A stretch of 64,000 nt of DNA from ZC4RG30 sp046047615 (GTDB lineage Bacteria > Pseudomonadota > Gammaproteobacteria > Steroidobacterales > Steroidobacteraceae): positions 136,403 through 200,402 of the forward strand of contig JBJOHO010000089.1 of assembly GCA_046047615.1 (NCBI GenBank), in the 5' to 3' direction. The notes under the pieces are model-generated. The model worked only from the letters and a program-made list of their open reading frames with translations, made no database searches and was not told the DNA's origin. Both the position numbers and the translations under genes were made by a program. Below are positions 25,797 through 38,956 of this stretch, piece after piece. Numbering within the stretch: the stretch's first letter is position 1; every line of letters starts with the position of its first letter.

Positions 25797-25801
25797 CGTG
25801 A

Positions 25802-26638
25802 TCAGTCTCCCTTCGCCTGGCGCACGGCCCAGGCCACCTTCACTGCATCAACCGTCTCGGCCACGTCATGGGCCCTGACGATGTGCGCCCCACCCAACAC
25901 CGCTGCCGTGGCCAAGGCCAGGCTGCCGGCCAGCCGCTCCTGCACCGGACGGCCCGTCAAGGCACCAAGCAGGGATTTGCGCGACAACCCGGCCAGCACC
26001 GGGAAGCCCTGTGAGGCGAGCTGCGGCAGACCGGCCAGCAACGCGAGATTGTGCGCCAGTGTCTTGCCGAAGCCGAAGCCCGGATCGATGCAGATGCGCT
26101 CTTTTGCGATGCCGTTCTCGCTGCAGGCGGCGGCACGTGCGGCCAGGAAATCCCCGACCTCCCCGACCACATGGGCATAGCGCGGATCCTGCTGCATCGT
26201 GCGCGGCTCGCCCTGCATGTGCATCAGGCAGACGGCAGCGCGGGTGTCCGCAAGCGCATCGAGAGCTCCACCGGCGCGCAGCCCGAGCACGTCGTTGACG
26301 AGCCCGGCGCCAGCCGCCACCGCAGCCCGCATGACCTCGGGCTTCATGGTGTCGACGGAAATGACGACGTCGAGCTCAGTCCGCAGGCGCTCGATGACCG
26401 GAACCACACGCTCCAGCTCCTGCTGGACCGGCACGGGTTCAGCGCCAGGGCGCGTCGACTCGCCGCCGATGTCGATGATCGCGGCGCCCGCCGCCGCCAT
26501 GGCGCGTGCCTGCGCCAGCGCAGCCTCAAGCCCCAGGAAATGGCCACCGTCGGAAAACGAATCCAGGGTCACGTTCAGCACACCCATGACCACCGGGGTG
26601 CCCAGGTCGAGACGACGATCGGCGCAGTGCAGTTCCAT
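25802..26638 (-). CDS. folP: Dihydropteroate synthase
   Basis: 278 residues from the ATG at 26638; the frame extends upstream but only through the 3' end of ftsH. Joins p-aminobenzoate to dihydropterin pyrophosphate in folate synthesis; the target of sulfonamides. The first signature normally reads NVTPDSFSDGG; here it is NVTLDSFSDGG (22-32), with Leu in place of Pro. The second signature (IIDIGGESTRPGA) and the DPGFGFGK loop are normal. Confidence 0.96.
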   Translation of the reverse strand: MELHCADRRLDLGTPVVMGVLNVTLDSFSDGGHFLGLEAALAQARAMAAAGAAIIDIGGESTRPGAEPVPVQQELERVVPVIERLRTELDVVISVDTMKPEVMRAAVAAGAGLVNDVLGLRAGGALDALADTRAAVCLMHMQGEPRTMQQDPRYAHVVGEVGDFLAARAAACSENGIAKERICIDPGFGFGKTLAHNLALLAGLPQLASQGFPVLAGLSRKSLLGALTGRPVQERLAGSLALATAAVLGGAHIVRAHDVAETVDAVKVAWAVRQAKGD

Positions 26639-26668
26639 GGGCGCTTCCGTGGGGCGGGGGATACGCAA

Positions 26669-26690
26669 ACGGGGGCCCGCAGGCCCCCGT
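26669..26690 (-). terminator. Hairpin between ftsH and folP
   Basis: A perfect 9-bp stem ACGGGGGCC-TGCG-GGCCCCCGT on the minus strand, followed by TTGCGT. It lies in the 89-bp ftsH-folP gap and may partially terminate the ftsH transcript. Confidence 0.6.
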
Positions 26691-26727
26691 CTGTCGACCC
26701 GGCGTGATCCGGGCGTGCTGCCAGTGC

Positions 26728-28641
<1,914 letters not shown>

Positions 28642-28674
28642 TTCGGAACCTCGGTGTGGTCCTTCGGGGGCACG

Positions 28675-29301
28675 CTACACGATCCGCAAACCACTGGCCA
28701 GCAAGTAGAGCTCGGGGCTGCGGGCACGCGACGCATCGGGCTTCAAAAGTTTCACTTTGTCATATTTGCGCCGTGTTGCCGCAACCAGCTCCTGGAAGCC
28801 GGCACCCTGGAAAGTCTTCATGAGGGCGCTGCCACCGGGCTTCAAGACCCGGTCGGCCATGTCCAGCGCAAGCTCGACCAGATACATGGACCGTGGCTGG
28901 TCGATGGCGTTCATTCCCGACATGTTGGGGGCCATGTCGGAGAGCAACAGGTCGACGCCGCGCTCACCGACCAAGTCCACCAGCTGCTGCATGACCGACT
29001 CCTCGCGGAAATCGCCCTCGACGAACTCCACGTCGGTGATGGCGTCCATCGGCAGGATGTCCATGGCCACGACGCGGCCATTGCGGCCCACGCGCCGGCG
29101 CGCGTACTGGCTCCAGCCGCCTGGGGCAGCGCCCAGGTCGAGCACCACCATGCCCGGCTTGAGGAGCTTCTCCTTGCGGTCCATCTCCTCGAGCTTGTAG
29201 ACCGCCCGCGAGCGCCAGCCCTCGGCCTTGGCCCGCTTCACGTAGGGGTCGGTGAAATGCTCCTTGAGCCACTCGTAGGAACTCTGGCTGCGCTTGGCCA
29301 T
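28675..29301 (-). CDS. rlmE: 23S rRNA 2'-O-ribose U2552 methyltransferase
   Basis: 208 residues from the ATG at 29301; the upstream frame overlaps the divergent yhbY and is discarded. Modifies the ribosomal A-loop in late 50S assembly. SAM motif VVLDLGAAPGGWSQYA and the K-D-K-E catalytic tetrad can be placed in SRAVYKLEE, LLLSDMAPNMSG, LMKTFQG and SPELYLLA. Divergent from yhbY with a 25-bp gap. Confidence 0.97.
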   Translation of the reverse strand: MAKRSQSSYEWLKEHFTDPYVKRAKAEGWRSRAVYKLEEMDRKEKLLKPGMVVLDLGAAPGGWSQYARRRVGRNGRVVAMDILPMDAITDVEFVEGDFREESVMQQLVDLVGERGVDLLLSDMAPNMSGMNAIDQPRSMYLVELALDMADRVLKPGGSALMKTFQGAGFQELVAATRRKYDKVKLLKPDASRARSPELYLLASGLRIV

Positions 29302-29326
29302 GCGGGACCGGTAGACTGTGAGGGAT

Positions 29327-29623
29327 ATGCAGCTTAACGAAAAACAGCGGCGCCACCTCAAAGGTCTCGCCCATGCCCTGAAGCCGGTCATCCTCATTGG
29401 CAACGCCGGCGTCAGCGACCCGGTGGTCGCCGAGACCGCCCGGGCCCTGCACGACCACGAACTGATCAAGGTGCGCCTGCCTGGCCTGCCCCGCGAGGAG
29501 CGCGACGCAGCCCTGGCCGGACTTGCCGAACGCACCGGCAGCGCGATGGTCACCCGCATCGGCCACATCGCCGTGTTGTACCGCCCGCGTCCAGACCTGC
29601 CGCGGATCGTCCTTCCGGCCTGA
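29327..29623 (+). CDS. yhbY: Ribosome-assembly RNA-binding protein YhbY (CRM domain)
   Basis: 98 residues from the ATG at 29327 (GAGGG just upstream); an in-frame GTG 9 bases earlier is less likely. The CRM-domain signature KGLAHALKPVILIGNAGVSD and HELIKVRLPG matches the E. coli protein, which binds pre-50S particles. It sits head-to-head with rlmE, whose product also acts on the 50S subunit. Confidence 0.95.
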   Translation: MQLNEKQRRHLKGLAHALKPVILIGNAGVSDPVVAETARALHDHELIKVRLPGLPREERDAALAGLAERTGSAMVTRIGHIAVLYRPRPDLPRIVLPA

Positions 29624-29711
29624 TTCGACAACCGTTCGTCAACGTCCCGGCGCCAGGTTCCGCCACGGTTCCGGCGCCCGTGCTGCACTGCCCCGCGGCA
29701 TGCTGCGGGCC

Positions 29712-31724
29712 ATGAAACAACTGATCCCCCTCGCCAGCATGCTGGCCCCCGCCTCCGCCCTCGCCGCCACGGTTGCGGGCATCACCGCTCCGGCCCCCGG
29801 CCCCGCCACAGAGGAACTGACCGAAGTGGTCATCTTCGGCCGCGCGGAACGGCTGATTGGCACAGCGGGTGCGGCCAGCGAGGGCGTGATTGCGGGCGCG
29901 GACCTGGCCGTCCGGCCCCTGCTGCGGGTCGCCGAGCTGCTGGAGGCCGTCCCGGGAATGATCGCGGTGCAGCATTCCGGCACCGGCAAGGCCAACCAGT
30001 ACTTCCTCCGCGGCTTCAACCTGGACCACGGCACGGATTTCACGACCTACGTGGACGATGTGCCGCTGAACCTGCGCAGCCACGGGCACGGGCAGGGCTA
30101 CCTCGACCTCAACGGGCTGCTTCCGGAAATCGTGCAGCGGCTGGATTTCCGCAAGGGCCCGTACCGCGCCGACCTGGGCGATTCGGCGCTGGCGGGCGCG
30201 ACGCTCATCACCACGGTCGACCGCTTCGAGGCGCCCTACCTCGCGGCTGCCACCGGCAGCTTCGGCTGGCACCGGCTGGCAGCGGGCGGCAGCACCAGCA
30301 CTGCCGGCGGCACCGGCCTGCTGGTGGCCGGCCAATGGCAGACCTATGACGGCCCTTGGGAGCTCGCCGAGGCCCTGCAGCATGCTGCCGGCTACGCCAA
30401 GCTCACCGGCACCGTGGGCGAAGACCTCCAGGGCGCACTGAGCCTGTCGAGCTACCACGCGACCTGGCGTCCGTCCGAACAGATCCCGGAACGCGCCATC
30501 GGCACCGCCGTCTGCGAGGACGCCTACTGCAGCCTGGACGGAACGGCCACCGGTCGCACCGACCGTCACATCCTCACCGCCAGCCTGCGGGGCGCGGACT
30601 GGCGCGCTACGGCCTGGAGCCAGTTCTACGACTGGGCCATGCTTTCAAACCCGACCTATGACGCGCAGATCCGCCAGGCGGACCGGCGCTTTGTGCATGG
30701 CGGCCGACTGGAGCGCGAGGGCGGGCGAGGCACTGCCCTGCAGTGGCGCCTTGGCACCGAAGTCCGCCACGATGACGTGCAGCGCGTACGCCTCGACCAG
30801 ACCCAGGGCGGCCTGTGGCAATCCACCTTGTCGCAGCACGCGGTGAGCGAAACCTCGCTGGCACTGTATTCGGAAGGCGAGTGGCGCCTGCGCGATGACC
30901 TGCGCCTGAACGGCGGCCTGCGGCTGGACCGCTACCGTTTCAGTGCCCGCAGTGCGCTGCCAGGCACGCTGTCTGGTGCCATCACCGACTCCCTGGCCAG
31001 CCCCAAGCTGGGCTTGGCCTGGCGGCTGCAGACGGACCTCGAGGCCTACGCCAACTGGGGCCGCGGCTTCCATTCCAATGACGCCCGTGGCGTGGCGGCC
31101 TCAGAGCCTGCAGTGCCGGGCCTCGTGACCGGCGAGGGTCGGGAACTGGGCCTGCGCTGGCAGCACGAAGGGCTGTCACTGACCGGCACGTACTGGTGGC
31201 TGGATCTGGACAGTGAGCTGAAGTTCGTCGGGGATTCCAATTCCGTGGAGCCCGGCGCAGGCAGCCAGCGCCGCGGCCTTGAACTGGTGGGCTTCTGGCG
31301 CCCCCGGCACTGGCTGGCCGTCGACGCCAGCTGGACGCTGTCGCGGGCCCGCTTCACCGGCAGCCCCGGTGCCGACCGCATCCCCGGCGCCGTCGAAGCG
31401 GCCGGTGAATTCGGCGTGGCGGTGATCCGCGATGAACTGGAGGCCGGACTGCGTATCCGCCACCTGGGCCCCTACTCGCTCGTGGAAGACAACAGCGACC
31501 GCGCCGGCAGCGTGACGACCGTGAACCTGCGGCTGGCGCGCCACTGGGGGCCATGGCAGCTGCAGCTGGAGGCGCTGAACCTGCTGGCCCGGCGCGGCAA
31601 GGACATCGTCTACCGCTATGAGTCCTTCGTCGCCGGGCTGGACACCTCGCCCGTGGACGGCCGGTTGAGCCGCGTTCAGGAACCGCGCACGCTGCGTCTG
31701 GGCGTGGAGTACCGGTTCCGCTGA
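29712..31724 (+). CDS. TonB-dependent outer-membrane receptor
   Basis: About 670 residues from the ATG at 29712 (MKQLIPLASM...), which begins a signal peptide ending near ASALAA; an in-frame ATG lies 12 bases earlier. TonB-box-like TEELTEVVIFG is followed by the plug domain (LLRVAELLEAVPGMIAVQHS, GKANQYFLRGFNLDHGTDF, VDDVPLNLRSHGHGQGYLD) and a C-terminal beta-barrel of alternating strands ending in an aromatic-type terminus (GVEYRFR). These receptors import siderophores, vitamins, sugars or metals using the proton motive force. The substrate cannot be inferred; no siderophore or Fur-box signal was seen. It overlaps the convergent PEP-CTERM gene by 49 bp. Confidence 0.9.
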   Translation: MKQLIPLASMLAPASALAATVAGITAPAPGPATEELTEVVIFGRAERLIGTAGAASEGVIAGADLAVRPLLRVAELLEAVPGMIAVQHSGTGKANQYFLRGFNLDHGTDFTTYVDDVPLNLRSHGHGQGYLDLNGLLPEIVQRLDFRKGPYRADLGDSALAGATLITTVDRFEAPYLAAATGSFGWHRLAAGGSTSTAGGTGLLVAGQWQTYDGPWELAEALQHAAGYAKLTGTVGEDLQGALSLSSYHATWRPSEQIPERAIGTAVCEDAYCSLDGTATGRTDRHILTASLRGADWRATAWSQFYDWAMLSNPTYDAQIRQADRRFVHGGRLEREGGRGTALQWRLGTEVRHDDVQRVRLDQTQGGLWQSTLSQHAVSETSLALYSEGEWRLRDDLRLNGGLRLDRYRFSARSALPGTLSGAITDSLASPKLGLAWRLQTDLEAYANWGRGFHSNDARGVAASEPAVPGLVTGEGRELGLRWQHEGLSLTGTYWWLDLDSELKFVGDSNSVEPGAGSQRRGLELVGFWRPRHWLAVDASWTLSRARFTGSPGADRIPGAVEAAGEFGVAVIRDELEAGLRIRHLGPYSLVEDNSDRAGSVTTVNLRLARHWGPWQLQLEALNLLARRGKDIVYRYESFVAGLDTSPVDGRLSRVQEPRTLRLGVEYRFR

Positions 31725-32377
31725 CGGGCGAGCAGCCCGCCGACGCCGAGCAGCAGCAGGGCCCAGGTTTCCGGTTCGGGGACCGGGGCCGCTGCGCCGC
31801 CGCCGCTGCTCATCACCCAACCGCCCGCCAGCGGTGCGCTGTCGAAGTAATCGAGCGTGGTGCCGCTGCTGCCCGCGGCCTTCCACGTCAATCCCAGGCC
31901 CGCAAAATTGCCCTTCGAGAGATCAATGGTGGCAGTGCCCGTCAGCGTGCTGGTCCCGCCCGGGAAGGTCAGGTCGCTCCAGGCAAACCAGATGTCGCCG
32001 GGCTTGTACGGCTCGGTGAAAGAGAAGAAACCCTCGTCAACGAAGCGTTCCGGCGAGAACGTGGCGCCGGTTTCCGTCGGTGCCGCGCCGTTGGACTGCA
32101 CCGTGTTGGAAATGATGTTCGACGCGGACATGGTGGAGTCGTACCCGCAACTGGGGTCGGCGGCACCACAACTGAAGTCGAACACATCGTGAAGCCGGAA
32201 CCCGGTCCACTGGAAGGCGGGGTTGCGGGCCAGAGTGGCGCCAGCATCCAGACTGATGGTGGCCAGCGTGTCGCTGGTGCGTGTGATGGTGACGTTGACC
32301 GCCGCCTGTGCCGCCGTCGCGGCCGCAGTCAACGCCACAAGAAGCGCTCCCCGTCGCAGCAGAGTAACGATAGGCAT
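31676..32377 (-). CDS. PEP-CTERM-sorted exported protein
   Basis: 233 residues; ATG at 32377 with GGGGGAG about 8 nt upstream. N-terminal signal peptide (LLRRGALLVALTAAATAAQA). The body is beta-rich with two cysteines in FSCGAADPSCGYD and no domain I recognise. The C-terminus is a textbook PEP-CTERM tag: VPEPETWALLLLGVGGLLA then a basic RQRNR cluster, recognised and cleaved by an exosortase. Such proteins are usually found in exopolysaccharide-producing bacteria and placed at the cell surface; no exosortase gene is in this window. Confidence 0.88.
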   Translation of the reverse strand: MPIVTLLRRGALLVALTAAATAAQAAVNVTITRTSDTLATISLDAGATLARNPAFQWTGFRLHDVFDFSCGAADPSCGYDSTMSASNIISNTVQSNGAAPTETGATFSPERFVDEGFFSFTEPYKPGDIWFAWSDLTFPGGTSTLTGTATIDLSKGNFAGLGLTWKAAGSSGTTLDYFDSAPLAGGWVMSSGGGAAAPVPEPETWALLLLGVGGLLARQRNRYSTPRRSVRGS

Positions 32378-32440
32378 ACACGGACTCCCCCAATGATCCC
32401 GATCCAGGCGACGAGATTAGGTGGAATCCCCTGAAGCCGG

Positions 32441-32480
32441 GTCAGCGGGTCAGGAAGCGTCAGGAAGCGTCAGGAACACT
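32441..32480. repeat. Tandem 10-bp repeats upstream of padR
   Basis: Two perfect copies of CAGGAAGCGT (32451-32470) are flanked by degenerate copies (GTCAGCGGGT before, CAGGAACACT after), all in 10-bp register, about one helical turn each. They end 15 bp before the -35 box of the padR promoter. Confidence 0.75.
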
Positions 32481-32494
32481 TTCATACACCCCCC

Positions 32495-32537
32495 TTGACG
32501 ACCTTTTCTGGCACGTGTACCTTTTTTCTAAAAGGTA
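32495..32537 (+). promoter_or_regulatory. padR promoter with overlapping operator
   Basis: TTGACG (32495-32500), 17 bp, then TACCTT (32518-32523) form a sigma-70-like promoter. A perfect inverted repeat, TACCTTTT-TTCT-AAAAGGTA (32518-32537), starts on the -10 box. PadR-family repressors typically bind such two-fold sites over their own promoters, so autoregulation is likely. Confidence 0.65.
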
Positions 32538-32553
32538 GCTTCTGGAGAAACCG

Positions 32554-32877
32554 GTGACCATCGCCGACAAGTTCATCCCGCTGCGCAAGGGCCTGCTGGA
32601 GTACGTCGTGCTCCAGCTGACGGACCGGCAACAGCTGTACGTCGCCGAAATGCTGCAACAGCTCGCCGGCACGGAGTTCGCGACGCAGGAAGGCACGCTC
32701 TATCCCCTGCTGTCGCGGCTGCGTCGCGAGGGCTTGCTGGACTACGACTGGCGGGAATCCGACGCCGGCCCGCCGCGCAAGTACTACCGCCTGACCGACG
32801 CCGGCCGTGCCGCGCTTGCCGAACTGCGTGGCTACTGGCAGCACCTCACCCACACCCTCGACACCCTGGGACGCTGA
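32554..32877 (+). CDS. PadR-family transcriptional regulator
   Basis: 107 residues, GTG start at 32554 preceded by GGAG at a suitable distance. Single winged-helix domain: GLLEYVVLQLTDRQQLYVAEMLQ, EGTLYPLLSRLRREGLLDYD (the family's recognition helix and turn) and RKYYRLTDAGRAALAEL. Short (subfamily 2) PadR proteins act as dimeric repressors released by ligands or envelope stress. Two bp separate it from the PspC-domain gene, an arrangement in which the pair is usually co-transcribed and the regulator controls the membrane protein. Confidence 0.92.
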   Translation: MTIADKFIPLRKGLLEYVVLQLTDRQQLYVAEMLQQLAGTEFATQEGTLYPLLSRLRREGLLDYDWRESDAGPPRKYYRLTDAGRAALAELRGYWQHLTHTLDTLGR

Positions 32878-32879
32878 AC

Positions 32880-33953
32880 ATGGAAAAGGTCATCACCATC
32901 AACCTGAACAACAACGCCTATGCCGTTGAGGAAACAGGTTTTGAGACCCTGTCCGCCTACCTCCGCACCGCCGCGGAGCGGCTCGCCGACAACCCGGACC
33001 GGCAGGAGATCATCACGGATCTCGAACAGGCCATCGCGGACCGCTGCCGCGCCACCCTGCGCCCGCACAAGACCGTGGTCACCGCCGCCGAGATCGACAC
33101 GATCCTGGCCGAGATGGGTCCGGTGGACGGCGGCGACGCCACCGAGGCGGCCACCAGAACAGCAGCCGACGGCACGGGCGCCGCAACCGATGGCGCGGCC
33201 ACTGCCGCCCCGAAGCGGCTCTACCGCCTGTGGGACCAGAAACTGCTGTCCGGCGTCTGCACCGGTCTCGGCGCCTATTTCGGCATCGACGTCGTGTGGG
33301 TGCGCATCGCCTTCGTGCTGCTCACCTTGTTCACCAGCGGCTTGTGGATCCTGTTCTACCTGGCGCTGGCGTTGATCATCCCGCGGGCCAACACGGCGGC
33401 CGAGGTGGCTGCGGCGCATGGCGCGCCCTTCAGCGCACGCGACCTCATCGAACGTGTAAAAAAAAAGCATGAGGGCGGCGGCCCGGGGCTGAAGACGGCC
33501 GCGCCGCTCTCTGGCGCGCTGAACCCGGCCTGGCGGCAACCCGGTTACGGCAGCCGTGTGGCCGCCGGCGTCGCCCTGCCCCTGCTGACGGTGGCCTCGG
33601 CGGCGCTGTTCGCGGGCTGGCTGGTCGCCGTCGCGCTGGCGGGTTCCGGGCAGATTCCGCCGGGGGTGCACATCGAGGGCATTGCCTTGCCACCGGCCTG
33701 GCTGGTGGTCGTGGTGGTCTGCGCCGGCTATGCCCTGCTCGCCTGGCCGCTACGCACAGCGCAGCGTGCCGCCCTGCACCAGATCAACGGCGGGCACTGG
33801 TTCGGCTGGGCGAACCTGCTGACCGGACTGCTGTGGCTGGTGGTCGCGGCGGTGGTGCTGGGCGTTGCCGCGGCGGAGTGCGACGCCCTGCAGCCGCTCC
33901 TGCGGGACCTCAGCCGGATGGATCAGACGTACCGGACGGCCACGATCTCGTAA
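32880..33953 (+). CDS. PspC-domain membrane protein
   Basis: 357 residues. N-terminal cytoplasmic part (1-95; helical, LADNPDRQEIITDLEQAIAD, resembling the HAAS-type domain often found next to PadR), an Ala/Thr-rich linker, a PspC domain at about 112-168 (LWDQKLLSGVCTGLGAYFGI then a hydrophobic hairpin), and three to four further transmembrane helices. PspC proteins sense envelope stress in the phage-shock response, but no pspA, pspB or pspF is nearby. A run of nine A encodes KKK near residue 194. The 3' end overlaps convergent greA by 31 bp. Confidence 0.85.
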   Translation: MEKVITINLNNNAYAVEETGFETLSAYLRTAAERLADNPDRQEIITDLEQAIADRCRATLRPHKTVVTAAEIDTILAEMGPVDGGDATEAATRTAADGTGAATDGAATAAPKRLYRLWDQKLLSGVCTGLGAYFGIDVVWVRIAFVLLTLFTSGLWILFYLALALIIPRANTAAEVAAAHGAPFSARDLIERVKKKHEGGGPGLKTAAPLSGALNPAWRQPGYGSRVAAGVALPLLTVASAALFAGWLVAVALAGSGQIPPGVHIEGIALPPAWLVVVVVCAGYALLAWPLRTAQRAALHQINGGHWFGWANLLTGLLWLVVAAVVLGVAAAECDALQPLLRDLSRMDQTYRTATIS

Positions 33954-34395
33954 TTGCGGACCCCACCGGGAGCGGCAACACTGACCGAGTCTCCTTCGGA
34001 CTTGCCCACCATCGCACGGGCGATCGGGGAACCGACGGAGATGCGGTTGGCCTTGATGTCGGCCTCGTCCTCGCCAACGATCTGGTAGGTGACGCGGGCG
34101 CCGCTGTCCTCGTCCTCGAGCTCGACAGTGGCCCCGAAAATCACCTTGCCGCCGGCCTGCATGGTGGTCACGTCGATGATTTCGGCGTTGCCCAGCTTGC
34201 CTTCGATCTCGGCGATGCGCCCCTCGATGAACCCCTGCTGCTCACGCGCCGCATGGTACTCGGCGTTCTCGGACAGGTCGCCCAAGGCCCGGGCCTCGGC
34301 GATGGCCTGGATGATCTTTGGCCGGTCTTCGCTCTTGAGCCGCCGCAACTCGTTCCGCAAGGCTTCGGCACCGCGCAGGGTGATGGGAACACGCT

Positions 34396-34399
<4 letters not shown>
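33923..34399 (-). CDS. greA: Transcription elongation factor GreA
   Basis: 158 residues from the ATG at 34399, the exact family length; the ATG overlaps the carB stop by four bases. The N-terminal coiled coil carries the tip acidic pair in LGDLSENAEYHAAREQQ, which enters the RNA polymerase secondary channel to stimulate transcript cleavage; the C-terminal FKBP-like domain ends VGKSEGDSVSVAAPGG. Confidence 0.98.
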
Positions 34400-37620
<3,221 letters not shown>

Positions 37621-37624
37621 GGTG

Positions 37625-38755
37625 TCAGGCCTTGGTCATCGAGCGCATGAAGCGGTCGAACAGCGGGCGCAGGTCGCGCGGGCCAGGACTGTCTTCAGGG
37701 TGGCCCTGGAAACTGAAGGCGGCGCAGTCGGTGCGCTCGATGCCCTGCAAAGAGCCATCAAAGAGCGACACATGCGTGGTGCGCACGTTGGCCGGCAGCG
37801 TTTCCGGATCCACGGCAAAGCCATGGTTCTGGCTGGTGATGAAGACCCGGCGCGTGGCCAGGTCCTGCACCGGGTGGTTGGCGCCGTGATGGCCGAACTT
37901 CATTTTGAGCGTGCGCGCGCCGCTGGCCAGGGCCAGCAGCTGATGCCCCAGGCAGATGCCGAACACAGGCACCTTGGCGGCGAGGATGTCGCGGATGGCC
38001 TGGATGGCATAGTCGCAGGGCTCCGGATCGCCGGGGCCGTTGGAGAGGAACACGCCGTCGGGCCTCAGGGCCAGCACCTCGGCAGCGGACGTCTGCGCGG
38101 GGACGACAGTAACGCGGCAGCCACCATCGACGAGCAGCCGCAGGATGTTGCGCTTGATGCCGTAGTCGTAGGCCACGACGTGGTGACGGGTGGCCGGGGC
38201 TGCCGGCGGCGGCGTGGCCTCGTCGTGCCACAGGCTGCCGTCGGTCCACTCATAGCGGCGGGTGGTGCTGACAACCTTCGCCAGATCCATGCCCTGCAAG
38301 CCGGGGAAGCTCCGGGCCTGCGCAAGCGCGGCCTCTTCGCTGGCCCCTGGGCCCGCAAGGATGCAACCGTTCTGCGCACCCTTCTCGCGCAGCAGGCGTG
38401 TCAGGCGCCGGGTGTCGATGCCGGCGATGGCCACCGTGCCACGCTCTGCCAGGTATTGCGGCAGCGAGGCCGTGGAGCGCCAGTTGCTGGCCCGGCGCGG
38501 CAGGTCACGGATGACCAGGCCAGCGGCCGCGACCGTGGGGGATTCTTCATCGGCGGCGTTGGTGCCGGTGTTGCCGATGTGGGGGTACGTGAGGGTGACG
38601 ATCTGCCGGGTGTAGGAAGGATCCGTGAGGATCTCCTGGTAGCCCGTCATGGCTGTGTTGAAAACCACTTCACCAACCGCACTGCCTGCGATACCAATCG
38701 ACTGCCCCCGGAAAATGCTTCCGTCGGCCAGTGCCAGGATGGCTGCGTCGCTCAC
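37625..38755 (-). CDS. carA: Carbamoyl-phosphate synthase small subunit (glutaminase)
   Basis: 376 residues, GTG start at 38755 with GGAGG 7 nt upstream. Releases ammonia from glutamine for CarB. N-terminal CPSase domain with NTAMTGYQEILTDPSY; class I glutamine amidotransferase domain with nucleophile Cys 268 (FGICLGHQ) and the His/Glu pair in SFQGHPEDSPGP. A ~145-nt leader with a strong hairpin precedes it. Confidence 0.98.
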   Translation of the reverse strand: MSDAAILALADGSIFRGQSIGIAGSAVGEVVFNTAMTGYQEILTDPSYTRQIVTLTYPHIGNTGTNAADEESPTVAAAGLVIRDLPRRASNWRSTASLPQYLAERGTVAIAGIDTRRLTRLLREKGAQNGCILAGPGASEEAALAQARSFPGLQGMDLAKVVSTTRRYEWTDGSLWHDEATPPPAAPATRHHVVAYDYGIKRNILRLLVDGGCRVTVVPAQTSAAEVLALRPDGVFLSNGPGDPEPCDYAIQAIRDILAAKVPVFGICLGHQLLALASGARTLKMKFGHHGANHPVQDLATRRVFITSQNHGFAVDPETLPANVRTTHVSLFDGSLQGIERTDCAAFSFQGHPEDSPGPRDLRPLFDRFMRSMTKA

Positions 38756-38829
38756 TCTTCAACCTCCGCGCGTCTCGGGCGGCTGGTCATGTTCTGGGAC
38801 ATCGCGCTTTCCAGTCGTAGATGCACAAA

Positions 38830-38862
38830 GCGGGAGGGAGCCTTTTGGGGACTCCCTCCCGC
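38830..38862 (-). promoter_or_regulatory. Attenuator-like hairpin in the carA leader
   Basis: A perfect 11-bp stem, GCGGGAGGGAG / CTCCCTCCCGC with an 11-nt loop, followed on the minus strand by TTTGTGC. It lies between the predicted carA promoter and the carA start, so it would form in the carAB leader; alternatively it is simply the dapB terminator. Confidence 0.6.
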
Positions 38863-38907
38863 CTTGCACGGACTAACCCGTTACGGAGTGTGACGGATCC
38901 GGAATGG

Positions 38908-38936
38908 ATTCTAGTGAGCTGGAGCCGTGGTGTCCA
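38908..38936 (-). promoter_or_regulatory. Predicted carAB promoter
   Basis: On the minus strand, TGGACA (38931-38936), 17 bp, TAGAAT (38908-38913): each box differs from the sigma-70 consensus at one position. It places transcription start near 38900, upstream of the leader hairpin. Confidence 0.55.
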
Positions 38937-38956
38937 CGGAAGATAACTTATTATTT

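Noticed and set aside
23580..26180. An 866-residue plus-strand frame across tpiA, glmM and folP
   Set aside because: Antisense to three conserved genes with intact active sites, with no recognisable domain.
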